Shown: positions 17,318 to 27,200 of the stretch, piece after piece
How the letters are laid out: each line of letters starts with the position of its first letter
How positions within the stretch are numbered: position 1 is the stretch's first letter
DNA from: Saprospiraceae bacterium
GTDB taxonomy: Bacteria; Bacteroidota; Bacteroidia; Chitinophagales; Saprospiraceae
Assembly: GCA_016716185.1 (NCBI GenBank)
Contig: JADJWV010000001.1
Coordinates: 1-64,000, forward strand
Length of the DNA stretch: 64,000 nucleotides
Direction: 5' to 3'
Translations under genes and position numbers: made by a program
Notes under the pieces: model-generated
The model's input: the letters and a program-made list of their open reading frames with translations, nothing else
What the model was told of the DNA's origin: nothing
Databases searched by the model: none

Positions 17318-18436
17318 TTATTCGTATCGGATCATCGATTCGATGATCTTCTTTCTTCTTTCTGCTTCTTCTATCTTGATCACATCTTCCAGGGTATATC
17401 GGTGTTCAAGTGATTTGGAATACCCGCCCGTATTGTCAAACAAATAAAAAACGTTGGTCAGCCATTTTGAAGTATCCGGTTCCTGTGATGGCGAAGTTAC
17501 ATATTCTTCAATGATTGGTGATCCCAATATATACGGAGAGTTATCCATGATGTAAGCCAGCTTGGTATGCGCATTTCTCAAACTTGCATAACTTCCATAA
17601 TTCTCCAACTTGTAACATTCGGTAGATTTTATGGTATAAGAAGTATACCCTGTATAATTTTTCATGGCTTGTTCCACAGGCAAGGCTGCCATGATAAGTA
17701 CCTGCCCCAATAAGGCATCCCAGTCGAAGATCAAACCCACTGGCGGACCTGCAGGTGTTAAACCCATAGAGTCCAGGAAATTGTAGACTTTGGGTAAGTT
17801 CTTTGCATAATACTGTGGAATTTTGGTATTGGGGATGATGTCGAGGATTCCGAAATAATGTTTCTCCGTAAAGCTTGTTTTCTGAATTCCAAATTCAGTC
17901 TTAACAAGACCTTCAACGTAAGTCTTGATTCCATTCAAATCATTTTGTAGAGTCTCGTCGAGCATGGCTGGAAAGCCCAGATACCAGGCCCTTTTCAAAA
18001 AATCAACGCGACCCGGGATGCGTGCATTCAATTTCAGGAACAGGCTTTTCGTGCCTTCTGGAATGATTTGCCAGTTGAGGTGTAGCTGTGAAGGCAGCTT
18101 GGTCGATTTTATCTTGGCGGTGATGAAACTATCCTGAAATGATTCCTCAATCTCAACATAACCTTCGTCAAGTTTTCCCCCTTCAAAAGTAAAATTGGCA
18201 CCGATATACCTTTCGCGTCCGCCTTTTTCTAATTTAAAGTACTTATCGCCTTCTCCCCAGCTGATCCATCTCGGCCAATCTCTGATGTCGTTGATCGCAA
18301 GATATGCCATTTTGTAAGGTCCGTCAATTTTGACTTCGCCCACAAATTTGTAACTCGCCGGACCAAAAAAACAAGCCAGGAAGTAAGCAGCAAACACTAA
18401 AGCCAAAACAGCGGTTATCAACCATTTACGATTCAT
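17318..18436 (-). CDS. Membrane-anchored SRPBCC plus GyrI-like domain protein
   Basis: 372 residues. An N-terminal membrane segment (WLITAVLALVFAAYFLACFF) is followed by an SRPBCC/polyketide-cyclase-like domain (about 35-175; KMAYLAINDIRDWPRWISWG). A GyrI-like/AraC effector-binding domain covers about 190-340 (KHYFGILDIIPNTKIPQYYA). Such proteins bind small molecules and are frequent in Bacteroidota; the ligand is unknown. It is transcribed divergently from the M28 peptidase gene, with a 94-bp gap that likely holds both promoters. Confidence 0.8.
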   Translation of the reverse strand: MNRKWLITAVLALVFAAYFLACFFGPASYKFVGEVKIDGPYKMAYLAINDIRDWPRWISWGEGDKYFKLEKGGRERYIGANFTFEGGKLDEGYVEIEESFQDSFITAKIKSTKLPSQLHLNWQIIPEGTKSLFLKLNARIPGRVDFLKRAWYLGFPAMLDETLQNDLNGIKTYVEGLVKTEFGIQKTSFTEKHYFGILDIIPNTKIPQYYAKNLPKVYNFLDSMGLTPAGPPVGLIFDWDALLGQVLIMAALPVEQAMKNYTGYTSYTIKSTECYKLENYGSYASLRNAHTKLAYIMDNSPYILGSPIIEEYVTSPSQEPDTSKWLTNVFYLFDNTGGYSKSLEHRYTLEDVIKIEEAERRKKIIESMIRYE

Positions 18437-18530
18437 ATTCTAAACTTAGGGCCGTAAAATTACGGTTTTGAACCCGCATGTGGTTAGTTTGTTACTTAGC
18501 TTTGCGCTTCATTTACAAAAAATCCACTTC

Positions 18531-19769
18531 ATGTACCTGCCTCATTTCGCATCTCCGTCTCAAATAAAGAATTTCATCATCTTCATGTTATTGAGTTTCA
18601 GTTCGATGAGCTTTGCTCAATACGATCCCCATTTAAATATAAAGGTCGATGTGGTTTACCTCTCTTCTGATTTACTCGAAGGCCGTGAAACAGGGAGCCC
18701 GGGCGAAACTCTGGCCGCTGAATACATCGCTCACAGAATGAAACAAATTGGTCTGAGTCCGAAAGGCAACGACGAATGGTATCACGAATTTTCTTTTTCG
18801 AAAAATCCACATGGTGGTGCCCAAATGGATGGAAAAGGGAAAAATGTCCTTGGTTTTCTCAATAATAAAGCAAAGAAAACGGTGGTCATCGGTGCCCATT
18901 ACGACCATCTGGGTTATGGGGCCATGGGATCGAGAAGCCCCAATGAAAAAGCCATCCACAATGGTGCCGACGACAATGCAAGCGGAATCGCTGCCATGTT
19001 ATGGCTGGCAGAAAATCTGAAGCAAGAGAAAAAATTAAAATTCAATGTGCTTTTTATTGCATTTTCCGGAGAAGAAATGGGACTGTTGGGATCGAAAGCC
19101 TTTATGGAAAATCCCACTATTCCACAGGAAAGCATGTTAGCCATGATCAACCTGGATATGGTGGGCAGGCTGAATCCGGAAAAAACCATCGCCATCAGTG
19201 GAGTAGGAACATCACTGGAATGGAAATCTCTTTTGGATAAGTGCAGAATGCCCGGTTTTACTTTTAACTACAGCGAGGGAGGCATAGGTCCATCGGATCA
19301 TACTGCTTTTTACCTGAAAAACATTCCTTCGATCCATTTCTTTACAGGACAGCATGAGGATTATCACAAACCATCCGACGACAGCCATCTGGTCAATTAC
19401 GACGGAATCAGGGAAATCGGAGAGATCATCTGGGGTTTGATGATCCATTTGTCTGCAGAGCCCAAACTGACTTTCCAAAAAACCAAAGATGAAGACAAAC
19501 AAAAAGCAGCAGCCTTTAAAGTCACCATGGGTGTCATGCCCGATTATGTATTCAACGGAGAAGGCATGCGCATCGATGCAGTATTAGACAACCGGCCAGC
19601 CCAAAAAGCCGGGCTGATGGGCGGCGATATCGTTATTAAAATCGGCACCTACGAGATCAAAGATGTATACCAGTACATGGAAGCCCTTTCAAAATTTGAA
19701 AAAGGCCAGAGTACAGATGTCACTGTGAAAAGAAAAGACGAAACGGTAGTGAAGCAGATTACGTTTTAA
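18531..19769 (+). CDS. Secreted M28-family zinc aminopeptidase with C-terminal PDZ domain
   Basis: About 412 residues from the ATG at 18531. This start gives a signal peptide ending SFSSMSFAQ. A TAGCTTTG -7-like box at 18497-18504 argues against the longer frame from 18468. Zinc-ligand motifs in order are HYDHLG (H123), NGADDNASG, SGEEMGLLGS, NLDMVGR, and H of GQHEDYHKPSDD. The PDZ domain starts at PDYVFNGEGMRID and continues to the end. The family cleaves N-terminal residues from peptides in the periplasm or outside the cell. The gene is alone and followed immediately by a dispersed repeat. Confidence 0.93.
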   Translation: MYLPHFASPSQIKNFIIFMLLSFSSMSFAQYDPHLNIKVDVVYLSSDLLEGRETGSPGETLAAEYIAHRMKQIGLSPKGNDEWYHEFSFSKNPHGGAQMDGKGKNVLGFLNNKAKKTVVIGAHYDHLGYGAMGSRSPNEKAIHNGADDNASGIAAMLWLAENLKQEKKLKFNVLFIAFSGEEMGLLGSKAFMENPTIPQESMLAMINLDMVGRLNPEKTIAISGVGTSLEWKSLLDKCRMPGFTFNYSEGGIGPSDHTAFYLKNIPSIHFFTGQHEDYHKPSDDSHLVNYDGIREIGEIIWGLMIHLSAEPKLTFQKTKDEDKQKAAAFKVTMGVMPDYVFNGEGMRIDAVLDNRPAQKAGLMGGDIVIKIGTYEIKDVYQYMEALSKFEKGQSTDVTVKRKDETVVKQITF

Positions 19770-19770
19770 C

Positions 19771-20160
19771 GGGTCAGGTAAACTATATGGGGATTAAGTT
19801 GAAATGAAGCAATTTTGGTATCTGAAATAAATAAAATCAGTATGTCCAACTAGTAAACAGAGCAGAAATTCAGATCGGCCTTTTTCATTTTAGCTAAAAC
19901 TGACTTAAAAAGTGTTAAGAAATGAAAACATATATAATAATAACAGGTCAGCCGCTTCGCGGTTCCTTCACTTCGATGTCCTTTGTGGACATCGATACGC
20001 CTTACGGCGTAATCGTTCAGTCATGTATCAAGACAAAAAAGAACAATGAATCTTAGGAATAAGTGAAAGTCAATTGGATAATTTTGGGCTTTTTGAATCC
20101 GTGAATTTATTTAAAAATTGACGTCAAAGCTGATTTCTCCCCATATTTATGATTTGATCC
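19771..20160. repeat. Dispersed 370-bp element, copy 2
   Basis: Same element as at 14872 and 60855, beginning 1 bp after the M28 stop codon. It carries CTAAAACTGACTTAAAAAG at 19894-19912. This is a single copy of the terminal inverted repeat that brackets the 146-bp insertion in copy 3, so it looks like an excision footprint or precursor. Confidence 0.8.
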
Positions 20161-20263
20161 TTTTTAACCCACAGGTAAGACCGTAAAGTAACACATCCAT
20201 TGATTTTGCTAAATGCCCTTAAACTGAATGGTCCCGGAATTCGAAAAGGATATAAATTTTAAT

Positions 20264-20286
20264 ACTAACAACTGTTAGTTTTTTGA
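20264..20286. terminator. Hairpin ACTAAC-AACT-GTTAGT with T run
   Basis: A 6-bp stem with a 4-nt loop is followed by six T on the plus strand. It lies between the convergent M28 gene and the choice-of-anchor B gene. The same stem recurs at 55502-55517 after acyl-CoA dehydrogenase. It is a probable intrinsic terminator, though the stem is short. Confidence 0.45.
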
Positions 20287-20328
20287 ATCCCCGATAGATA
20301 CTGCTGATCAAACAGATTTAACCTTCCT

Positions 20329-21939
20329 TTATTCAAACCATAATTTCTGAAGATGGATCCTTCCTTCGATATCCATAATTTCCAGAATGTGGTATCCATG
20401 ATATTCTTCTGACTGCAATAAATACGGAAATGTAAGCTGTTGCTTGCATAACAATTCTCTTCCATCTACATTTAAAACCCTGAGCTGCCTGATCAAATCA
20501 ACCTGACAAAGGGCAATGATGTACCCGGATGCACGATCGAATTCAAAACAGGAATTTGAAAACGTCGCAGATTGAATTTTAGAATATTGGTACTGGCCTT
20601 CGCGCTGCCACTTAAACCGGTAATAATACACACCCGGTTTTTTCAAAACATCTGTATACGCTCTATTCAAATTATGTGTTGAACTCATTGCGAGGTCTTC
20701 AAAATGCAGAGAAGAACCTGCCCGCTGCAATTTGAGATCCGATATACACTCCTTGTTTGAAATGCCCCAGTTGATTTCAACTTTGTTTGATTTTTGATGC
20801 AAACTAAAATCGACTTCACATAAACTCAATTGAAAATCCAGGAACAAAACAAACAATCCATTCTGGATGTCGGATGCCAGAATGCTTCCCGATGGCAAAT
20901 AAGGATAAACACCCCATGCCCCTGCATAGTTCTGGTTGTAATTGGTGTTGGATGGTTCTGTGTCGTAATAAGCTACGATTTCAGGATTCAATGGATCACT
21001 GCAATTAAACACCACAACGCCATCGTGATAGTAACTTACAAAAGCATAATCCCCTAAAAAATAAGGATTGTGGGCAATGCTCGCCGTATCAACCGGAGCT
21101 TCGAGTGCCGATCGGAATAATTTGATTATGCGCGGATTCAAACGATCGCTTACATCCACCATTTTTAAACTGGTATTGTGCGTTTCGTCGGCCCAGATCA
21201 GATAACGCCCATTTTCGTGCAACCACGAACTGTGATTGTATCCTTGTTGCGGATAAATTTCAATAGATGACAATTCTGTATAAGAACCCGTGGGTTCTAT
21301 TTTGTAAATATAAAATCCGTTAAAGCCATGTGAACAATACGCCGTATCGTTTCGCACAAAAAGATCGTGCACATAATGGCCGGGTAAATCAATTTTTTTG
21401 ACCAGCCTCGGCATCGTGGGATTCCCCTGAAGGTCCATCATGATGAGGTCGACAGGACCAGAACTGTCTCGCGCACCGGCAATAAAGAGATGTGCCGTTG
21501 CTGTATCTATGAACAACATGTGAGAAGTCAACAAATTTGCCTGATCTCTGAAAACAAAGGCAATGGAATCCGGCGAATTTTTCAGATCAAAAATGCTCAG
21601 ACCCTCGTTGGCTGCGTCCGTAATGGCATACAGATAGTTCTGATAGGTTTTAAATTCTCTCCAGATGGTCCTGAATCCTCCTGCAAAACTAAAGACCCTA
21701 CGAATGTTGAATGGGTCCGTGACTTCGTAAATCCATATGCTGTCCAAAGTCCCGATGATTGCGATCTCCTTTCCATCCGGGTAAACATAACCCCAGACAT
21801 CGTTGTAGGCGACTCCGCTTTGTTGAGGCAATTGATCGTCGTCGTAACGCGAAGCCAATTCCATATTTTTATAATTTTGGGCGGAGAGACTGTTCAAATA
21901 ATGGCCGAACAGTATTATAAAAAGAATGAATAATCTCAT
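20329..21939 (-). CDS. Secreted choice-of-anchor B (LVIVD-repeat) protein with T9SS-like C-terminus
   Basis: 536 residues. Signal peptide MRLFILFIILFGHYLNSLSA. The body has repeated beta-propeller-like units of the choice-of-anchor B type: VWGYVYPDGKEIAIIGTLDS, LSIFDLKNSPDS, MVDVSDRLNPRI, FNCSDPLNPEIVAYYD. The last 80 residues (RQLRVLNVDGREL to HILEIMDIEGRIHLQKLWFE) resemble a type IX secretion C-terminal sorting domain. It is therefore probably exported to the cell surface. The function of the propeller is unknown. It is divergent from the glycosylase gene, with start codons almost touching. Confidence 0.8.
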   Translation of the reverse strand: MRLFILFIILFGHYLNSLSAQNYKNMELASRYDDDQLPQQSGVAYNDVWGYVYPDGKEIAIIGTLDSIWIYEVTDPFNIRRVFSFAGGFRTIWREFKTYQNYLYAITDAANEGLSIFDLKNSPDSIAFVFRDQANLLTSHMLFIDTATAHLFIAGARDSSGPVDLIMMDLQGNPTMPRLVKKIDLPGHYVHDLFVRNDTAYCSHGFNGFYIYKIEPTGSYTELSSIEIYPQQGYNHSSWLHENGRYLIWADETHNTSLKMVDVSDRLNPRIIKLFRSALEAPVDTASIAHNPYFLGDYAFVSYYHDGVVVFNCSDPLNPEIVAYYDTEPSNTNYNQNYAGAWGVYPYLPSGSILASDIQNGLFVLFLDFQLSLCEVDFSLHQKSNKVEINWGISNKECISDLKLQRAGSSLHFEDLAMSSTHNLNRAYTDVLKKPGVYYYRFKWQREGQYQYSKIQSATFSNSCFEFDRASGYIIALCQVDLIRQLRVLNVDGRELLCKQQLTFPYLLQSEEYHGYHILEIMDIEGRIHLQKLWFE

Positions 21940-21969
21940 GTGTCTAACAAAATTAATTCAATTTTCCAT

Positions 21970-22572
21970 ATGAATGCCCAAAAAATACTCTCTAAAGATC
22001 CAAAAATGAAAATGCTCGTCGACAGCATTCCTGCAAGTGATTTGCATGTACCGGGTCAAAAATCAGATCTCAGGGAATATCTCGTGAGTTCAATCATCTC
22101 ACAACAGCTATCAACCAAAGTTGCTGCTGTCATTTTTTCTCGATTTATAGATCTCTACGATAAAAAATTTCCATCGAACCTGCAAATCATCCAAACGCCC
22201 TCCGACAGTCTGAGAGGTATCGGCTTGTCCGCACAAAAATCACAGTATATCAAAAATATCGCTGAATTCTTTGAGACCCACAAACTACAGGATCAAGCCT
22301 GGCCAACCATGTCTGATGAAGAAGTCGGAGAACTGCTAATAAAAATAAAAGGAGTCGGTAAATGGACAACAGAAATGGTACTGATGTTTGGGCTGTGCAG
22401 AGAAGATGTTTTCTCTTCCGGAGATTACGGGATCCAAATGGCTATGAAAAAATTGTATAAGCTCAATCTGGAAGGCAAAGAATTGCAACAGAAAATGCAA
22501 CGCATCGCTGAAAAATGGAGGCCCCACCGTTCGCTGGCTTGTATGTATCTTTGGGCCTGGAAAGATCAATAA
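21970..22572 (+). CDS. AlkA-like DNA-3-methyladenine glycosylase (HhH-GPD)
   Basis: About 200 residues from the ATG at 21970; a GTG at 21940 in the same frame is less likely because it abuts the divergent gene. The HhH-GPD core is visible as LREYLVSSIISQQLSTKVAA, the hairpin LIKIKGVGKWTTEM, and the catalytic aspartate in FSSGDYGIQMA. The end, RPHRSLACMYLWAW, is typical of the AlkA/MAG group. It removes alkylated bases in base-excision repair. It is followed after 6 bp by an unknown acidic protein in the same direction. Confidence 0.9.
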   Translation: MNAQKILSKDPKMKMLVDSIPASDLHVPGQKSDLREYLVSSIISQQLSTKVAAVIFSRFIDLYDKKFPSNLQIIQTPSDSLRGIGLSAQKSQYIKNIAEFFETHKLQDQAWPTMSDEEVGELLIKIKGVGKWTTEMVLMFGLCREDVFSSGDYGIQMAMKKLYKLNLEGKELQQKMQRIAEKWRPHRSLACMYLWAWKDQ

Positions 22573-22578
22573 AATCAA

Positions 22579-23046
22579 ATGATTACAAATCAGCAACTCG
22601 ATGCCTGTGTTTTGAAATTTCAGAACCAGCCGAAAGACATCGACAAATTACTGGATGAACTGCAAACTGACCAGGTCATGCTCATGGACATCCTTGTTGG
22701 AAGCCATGCAGAAGTTCTGACCGAAGAGGAACTGGATTATTTATTGTTTTTATTTTTGGTATTGTACGCCACTTTCAAACAGGAAATCCAATTACCCGTA
22801 TATAGCGAAGAAGAAATAATACTTGCAGAAGAATGGAGCTGGAAATTTGTCAATGAAGAAAATGATTACGACAAACTGGTCGAAATTTTTTACTGGGAAC
22901 TGCCCAATGAGGAGGTGATGGAATTTATCGATCTGAGCATTGCCCCCGATGATGAAAACGAGATCGCAATTACACCCACGGGTCGCCTGATTTTATTGGC
23001 TGTTTTAACTGCCCTATCCAAATTATTGTTAACGACAAAATCCTGA
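22579..23046 (+). CDS. Unknown acidic protein
   Basis: 155 residues, rich in Asp and Glu, with no signal peptide. The middle (LDYLLFLFLVLYATFKQEIQ) and end (LILLAVLTALSKLLLT) are hydrophobic helices, perhaps buried rather than membrane-spanning. No family is recognised. It starts 6 bp after the glycosylase gene and is probably co-transcribed with it. Confidence 0.65.
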   Translation: MITNQQLDACVLKFQNQPKDIDKLLDELQTDQVMLMDILVGSHAEVLTEEELDYLLFLFLVLYATFKQEIQLPVYSEEEIILAEEWSWKFVNEENDYDKLVEIFYWELPNEEVMEFIDLSIAPDDENEIAITPTGRLILLAVLTALSKLLLTTKS

Positions 23047-23153
23047 ACCATTGCTATCGTAATTTTGTTTTTAAACACATTTGCCCGATGACGAGGTCAG
23101 ATCGTGTTCATTGACAGACTTCTTCACTCCGCATCCAAAATATTTTTGTAACC

Positions 23154-26100
23154 ATGTTTTTTATCAACAAGCTGTTCCAGGTCATTTTCTCCACCAGAGC
23201 CGCGGGATTGTACATGCTCTTGTTTGCTGCTGCTATAGGTGTGGCCACTTTTATAGAAAACGATTTTGGAACGAGTTCTGCACAAAAACTCATATTCAAG
23301 GCCAGGTGGTTTGAATTTCTTTTGTTTTTATTTGGATGTTGCCTGATCTACAATGTCATCAAATTCAAATTCATCCAACAAAAAAAATGGGGAACGCTCA
23401 TGTTTCACCTGTCCATGGTCATCATTCTCATTGGATCGGGTATCACCCGTTATTTCGGTTATGAAGGAATGATGCATATTCGCGAAGGCGGATCGAGTAA
23501 CACCATCTTGTCTTCTGATACGTATCTGCAACTCCATGCGAATTTGAAAGGATTGCATTATAAAACGGAAGACCGCGTTTTGTTTGCAAGCAAAGGATCC
23601 AACACCTACAAAAAAGGATTTTTACTCGGAAATGAAAAATTAGATATCGAGTTGCAGGAATTCATTCCTAATCCTGCCGAAATACTCAAGGACGACCCGA
23701 AGGGATCTCCTTTTCTGAAAATTGTAATGGGTGGCGCGCAAGGTCGCGAAGAATCTCTTTTGAAATACAACAATCCAAGAACGCTCGGTGGAACTTTGTT
23801 CAACTTCGGCGATCGGCCCATGGAAAATGCAGTCAACATTCGTTTGGCTCAGGATTCCCTTCTGATCTCACATGACGCATCTTTCACTCAAATGGTGATG
23901 GCAACTCAACAACGCGATACCCTGGCAGGCCACCAGGAACACCTTTTGCGTTTCAGATCACTGTACGCCTCGGATGCTTTCACTTTTGTGGTGAGTGAAT
24001 TCAATAAAAGTGCAGTGGTCGATGTTGCGTCTACAAATCAGAAAATGAGCAGCGAAAGCATGGCTGCACTCAAACTGAAAATGACGGTCAACAACCAGCC
24101 TACAGAATTTTACATTTCGGGAAGTGCCGGCAATGAAGGAAATCCCAGAACTATCAGTTTACCAGAAGGTGAATTCACCTGGAGTTACGGAGCCAGACAG
24201 ATCCAACTGCCATTTGAATTAAAACTCCGGGATTTCATCATGGATCGTTACCCGGGAACCAACAGTGCTTCTTCTTATGCAAGCGAAGTGACTTTGATAG
24301 ATCCGGAAAAAAATTTGAACAAGGATCTCAGGATCTATATGAACAACATTCTCGATCACAGAGGTTATCGGTTTTTTCAATCTTCGTTCGATAAAGATGA
24401 ACTGGGCACTTATTTAAGTGTCAACAAGGATGCGCCGGGGACCTGGGTCAGTTACCTTGGCTATTTATTATTGACTTTAGGAATGCTGATCAGCCTGTTT
24501 GATAAAAACAGCAGGTTCCAGTATTTGAGCAGAAGGATAAGAGAGCTGCGGGTTAAAAATATGGGCATCTTGTTTTTTTGCATGCTGCTGGTTCCGGAAC
24601 TCTTTGGTCAAGCGTCTGTTGCACAGGTGCAGGCCCAAATTCCTGTGATCGACAAAGCACATGCCGAATTATTTGGCAAGCTCATCGTTCAGGATGTAAA
24701 CGGAAGGATGAAACCGATGAATACCCTGAGTCTTGAAGTCCTTAGAAAATTATCGCGCAAAGAGACCATGTTCGGAATGGATGCAGAGCAGGTGTTCATC
24801 AGCATGTCGGCATTTCCGGAGGTGTGGAATAAACTACCGGTGATTAAATTAGGTAAACACGAAAAAATCCTAAACCTTTTTAAAGGAGCTACGGGTTTTG
24901 TATCCTATCTTGATTTTTTCAATGCAGAAGGCAATTATATTTTAAAAGAAGATGCGCGCGATGCATTTAATAAAAAACCCGTCGACCGTGGCGTTTATGA
25001 AAAAGAACTGATCAAACTCGATGAGAAACTGAACATCACGCACATGGTATTTTCAGGAAGTCTATTGAAATTATTTCCTGTAGAAAATCATCCCAACGAT
25101 CATTGGGATGCACCTTCCGGCCAGCATCTCCATCAACAACTGGATATCAGTGCTGAAGCTTTTCCCGATAGATTTTACAAAGCCTATATCGAACAGGTCA
25201 GGGAGGCTGTTCAAACAAACAACTGGTCGATACCCAATTCTTTGTTACAGGAATTGAGCATGTATCAGCAAAAATTAGGTCAGGAAATCATCCCATCCCA
25301 GACAAAATTAAGTGCTGAAATTTTGCTCAACGATTTAAATGTTTTTGGAAAACTGAGCAAGTATTACGGTCTGATGGCTTTGGTTTTTCTTGCGCTTCTA
25401 TTTACAAATGTCTTTTCTCCAGGCAAGTCTTTAAGGTTTGCTTTAAACATAAGTTTGCTATTCCTCCTGGCAGGATTTTTATTCCAAACTTTTGGATTGG
25501 GATTGCGCTGGTACGTATCGGGTCGTGCCCCCTGGAGCAATGGATACGAGTCGATGATTTACATTGCCTGGACCACGGTATTGGCTGGATTGTTATTCTC
25601 CAGAAATTCGCTGGGCGGACTTGCGGCCACCAGTCTTTTATCTTCCATTGTTTTGATGGTTGCAGGACTGAGCTGGCTGGATCCTGAAATTACGCCATTG
25701 GTCCCGGTGCTTAAGTCTTATTGGCTGACGATACACGTTTCTCTTGAAGCAGGCAGTTACGGCTTCCTGGTTCTTGGAGCCTTGATTGGCGCACTCAATT
25801 TGATTCTCATGATCCTGACCACCCAAAAAAATCAGCAGCGCATAGACCGCATCATCGATGAGATGAGTTACACCAGTGAAATGACCATTATGGGAGGACT
25901 GGTCATGCTCAGCACGGGAACCTATCTGGGTGGAGTATGGGCCAATGAATCCTGGGGTCGCTACTGGGGATGGGATGCCAAAGAAACCTGGGCATTGGTT
26001 TCCATTCTGGTGTATTCGTTTATTCTCCACATGCGTTTGATTCCAGGACTGCAAAGCAGATTCGCCTACAATACGGCGACCTTATTTGGATTTGCATCCG

Positions 26101-26279
26101 TGATGATGACCTACTACGGAGTGAATTATTATTTGTCCGGATTGCATTCCTATGCGGCAGGTGACCCGGTCCCCATTCCGTCATTTGTCTATTATCTGGT
26201 CGTGATATTAGTGGCCATCAGTCTTGGAGCTTATTGGCGTAATAGGAGTTTTGAAAAAAGAAGTCAAGAAGTCCGTTAA
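23154..26279 (+). CDS. ccsBA: CcsBA-type cytochrome c haem lyase (ResB-CcsA fusion)
   Basis: 1041 residues. The N-terminal ResB/CcsB part has membrane segments near residues 15-35, 45-65, 75-95 and 435-455, with a large periplasmic region. The C-terminal CcsA part (about 725-1030) has multiple helices, including RWYVSGRAPWSNGYESM and the haem-handling WWD motif WGRYWGWDAKETWAL (about 930-945). Fused CcsBA proteins export haem and attach it to CxxCH motifs in system II cytochrome c biogenesis. It lies next to the multihaem cytochrome operon (27201-38411), converging toward it. Those 96 CxxCH motifs are likely substrates. Confidence 0.95.
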   Translation: MFFINKLFQVIFSTRAAGLYMLLFAAAIGVATFIENDFGTSSAQKLIFKARWFEFLLFLFGCCLIYNVIKFKFIQQKKWGTLMFHLSMVIILIGSGITRYFGYEGMMHIREGGSSNTILSSDTYLQLHANLKGLHYKTEDRVLFASKGSNTYKKGFLLGNEKLDIELQEFIPNPAEILKDDPKGSPFLKIVMGGAQGREESLLKYNNPRTLGGTLFNFGDRPMENAVNIRLAQDSLLISHDASFTQMVMATQQRDTLAGHQEHLLRFRSLYASDAFTFVVSEFNKSAVVDVASTNQKMSSESMAALKLKMTVNNQPTEFYISGSAGNEGNPRTISLPEGEFTWSYGARQIQLPFELKLRDFIMDRYPGTNSASSYASEVTLIDPEKNLNKDLRIYMNNILDHRGYRFFQSSFDKDELGTYLSVNKDAPGTWVSYLGYLLLTLGMLISLFDKNSRFQYLSRRIRELRVKNMGILFFCMLLVPELFGQASVAQVQAQIPVIDKAHAELFGKLIVQDVNGRMKPMNTLSLEVLRKLSRKETMFGMDAEQVFISMSAFPEVWNKLPVIKLGKHEKILNLFKGATGFVSYLDFFNAEGNYILKEDARDAFNKKPVDRGVYEKELIKLDEKLNITHMVFSGSLLKLFPVENHPNDHWDAPSGQHLHQQLDISAEAFPDRFYKAYIEQVREAVQTNNWSIPNSLLQELSMYQQKLGQEIIPSQTKLSAEILLNDLNVFGKLSKYYGLMALVFLALLFTNVFSPGKSLRFALNISLLFLLAGFLFQTFGLGLRWYVSGRAPWSNGYESMIYIAWTTVLAGLLFSRNSLGGLAATSLLSSIVLMVAGLSWLDPEITPLVPVLKSYWLTIHVSLEAGSYGFLVLGALIGALNLILMILTTQKNQQRIDRIIDEMSYTSEMTIMGGLVMLSTGTYLGGVWANESWGRYWGWDAKETWALVSILVYSFILHMRLIPGLQSRFAYNTATLFGFASVMMTYYGVNYYLSGLHSYAAGDPVPIPSFVYYLVVILVAISLGAYWRNRSFEKRSQEVR

Positions 26280-26430
26280 AAAGAAACAGCTTCGTTTGAA
26301 TATTATAAGTGCTTCACAAAACCTCGCTACCAAGGTTTAAACATTTTTCTTACCGCGGGTTTGCATGCAGGATTGAGGAGTTGTTCAAAATACTTTAAAA
26401 ATAAGGTATCAGGAGTTTTTACCAATTCTC

Positions 26431-26696
26431 TTATTTTAAAATGGCTTCTTCCATGATTACATCATATTTATAACCTGCACCAAAATCTTTGTTTAATGTT
26501 ATGACCCCTTCAAACGCAGCAGCCTTTCCGGGTTCTATGACAGCCTGACTGGTGATAGTTAAATTGGCTTTTGAACCGGATTCGTCTTCGAGATGAATCC
26601 AGTTTTTCCCCATGATCTGGTAATTGATTTTAATACACCGGCCGCTGACCAATATTTTTTTGCCCTGGTATTTTTCCGGATTGGAAAAAAGATCCG
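26431..26696 (-). pseudogene. C-terminal part of frameshifted OB-fold lipoprotein
   Basis: Continuation of the gene at 26697-27143 in another frame. It reads KLADLFSNPEKYQGKKILVS, then IMGKNWIHLEDESG and GAGYKYDVIMEEA, the second OB-fold unit of a family of two-domain OB-fold lipoproteins. One additional A in the A5 run near 26730 joins both frames seamlessly. It is either decayed by a one-base deletion or an assembly error. Confidence 0.75.
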
Positions 26697-27143
26697 CTAA
26701 TTTAACCGAGCCCGGTACAATTTGAATTTTTCTTTACTTACTTCTCCACTTCCTTTTTGAATTTGCTCAAACAAATTTTGGCTCTGTCCGCCAGCTAATT
26801 TTATATTGGACACCAACAACAATTCATCAAAAGTCCGATCCAATTCTGCACTGTGAAAAGCCCTCATTGTGAGTCCGCCGGTGTACACAATTTCAGCTCC
26901 TTTCGAAACATCTGCCTTTGAAATAGCAATCCATTTTTTTTGTTCTCCTTCCAGGATTTGCAGATAGGTGTACTTGCTTGTTTGAATCACCTCCTCTACG
27001 AAGGCTTTATGTGAAATTTCCGTTTGTGGTGTAGCTGTCATTCCGGTTGATTGTCCGGTTCCAACAGGCTCCACGACCTTGGGTTTTGTATCACAGGAAA
27101 TGATGGCAAAAGCGAAGAGTAGTATTGAAAGGAAATGGTTCAT
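26697..27143 (-). CDS. OB-fold lipoprotein, N-terminal part (frameshifted)
   Basis: 148 residues. Signal peptide with lipobox FAFAIISC, then an OB-fold-like domain: VEEVIQTSKYTYLQILEG, KKWIAISKADVSKG, GLTMRAFHSAELDRTFDELL. The frame ends with the non-homologous tail FKLYRARLN. Reading one base earlier instead gives KIQIVPGSVKLADLF and the second domain, so the intact gene would be 26431-27143 (about 237 residues). It follows the outer-membrane barrel gene on the same strand with a 57-bp gap and may be the last member of the redox operon. Confidence 0.8.
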   Translation of the reverse strand: MNHFLSILLFAFAIISCDTKPKVVEPVGTGQSTGMTATPQTEISHKAFVEEVIQTSKYTYLQILEGEQKKWIAISKADVSKGAEIVYTGGLTMRAFHSAELDRTFDELLLVSNIKLAGGQSQNLFEQIQKGSGEVSKEKFKLYRARLN

Positions 27144-27200
27144 ATCATTTTATTAATATCTGTGCAAAGTTAACATTCTCAAAAGAGATTTATGCAGAAA

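Noticed and set aside
26697..26740. Programmed frameshift in the OB-fold lipoprotein
   Set aside because: The A5 run does not form a standard slippery heptamer in the zero frame and no stimulator is evident; a simple one-base loss is more likely.
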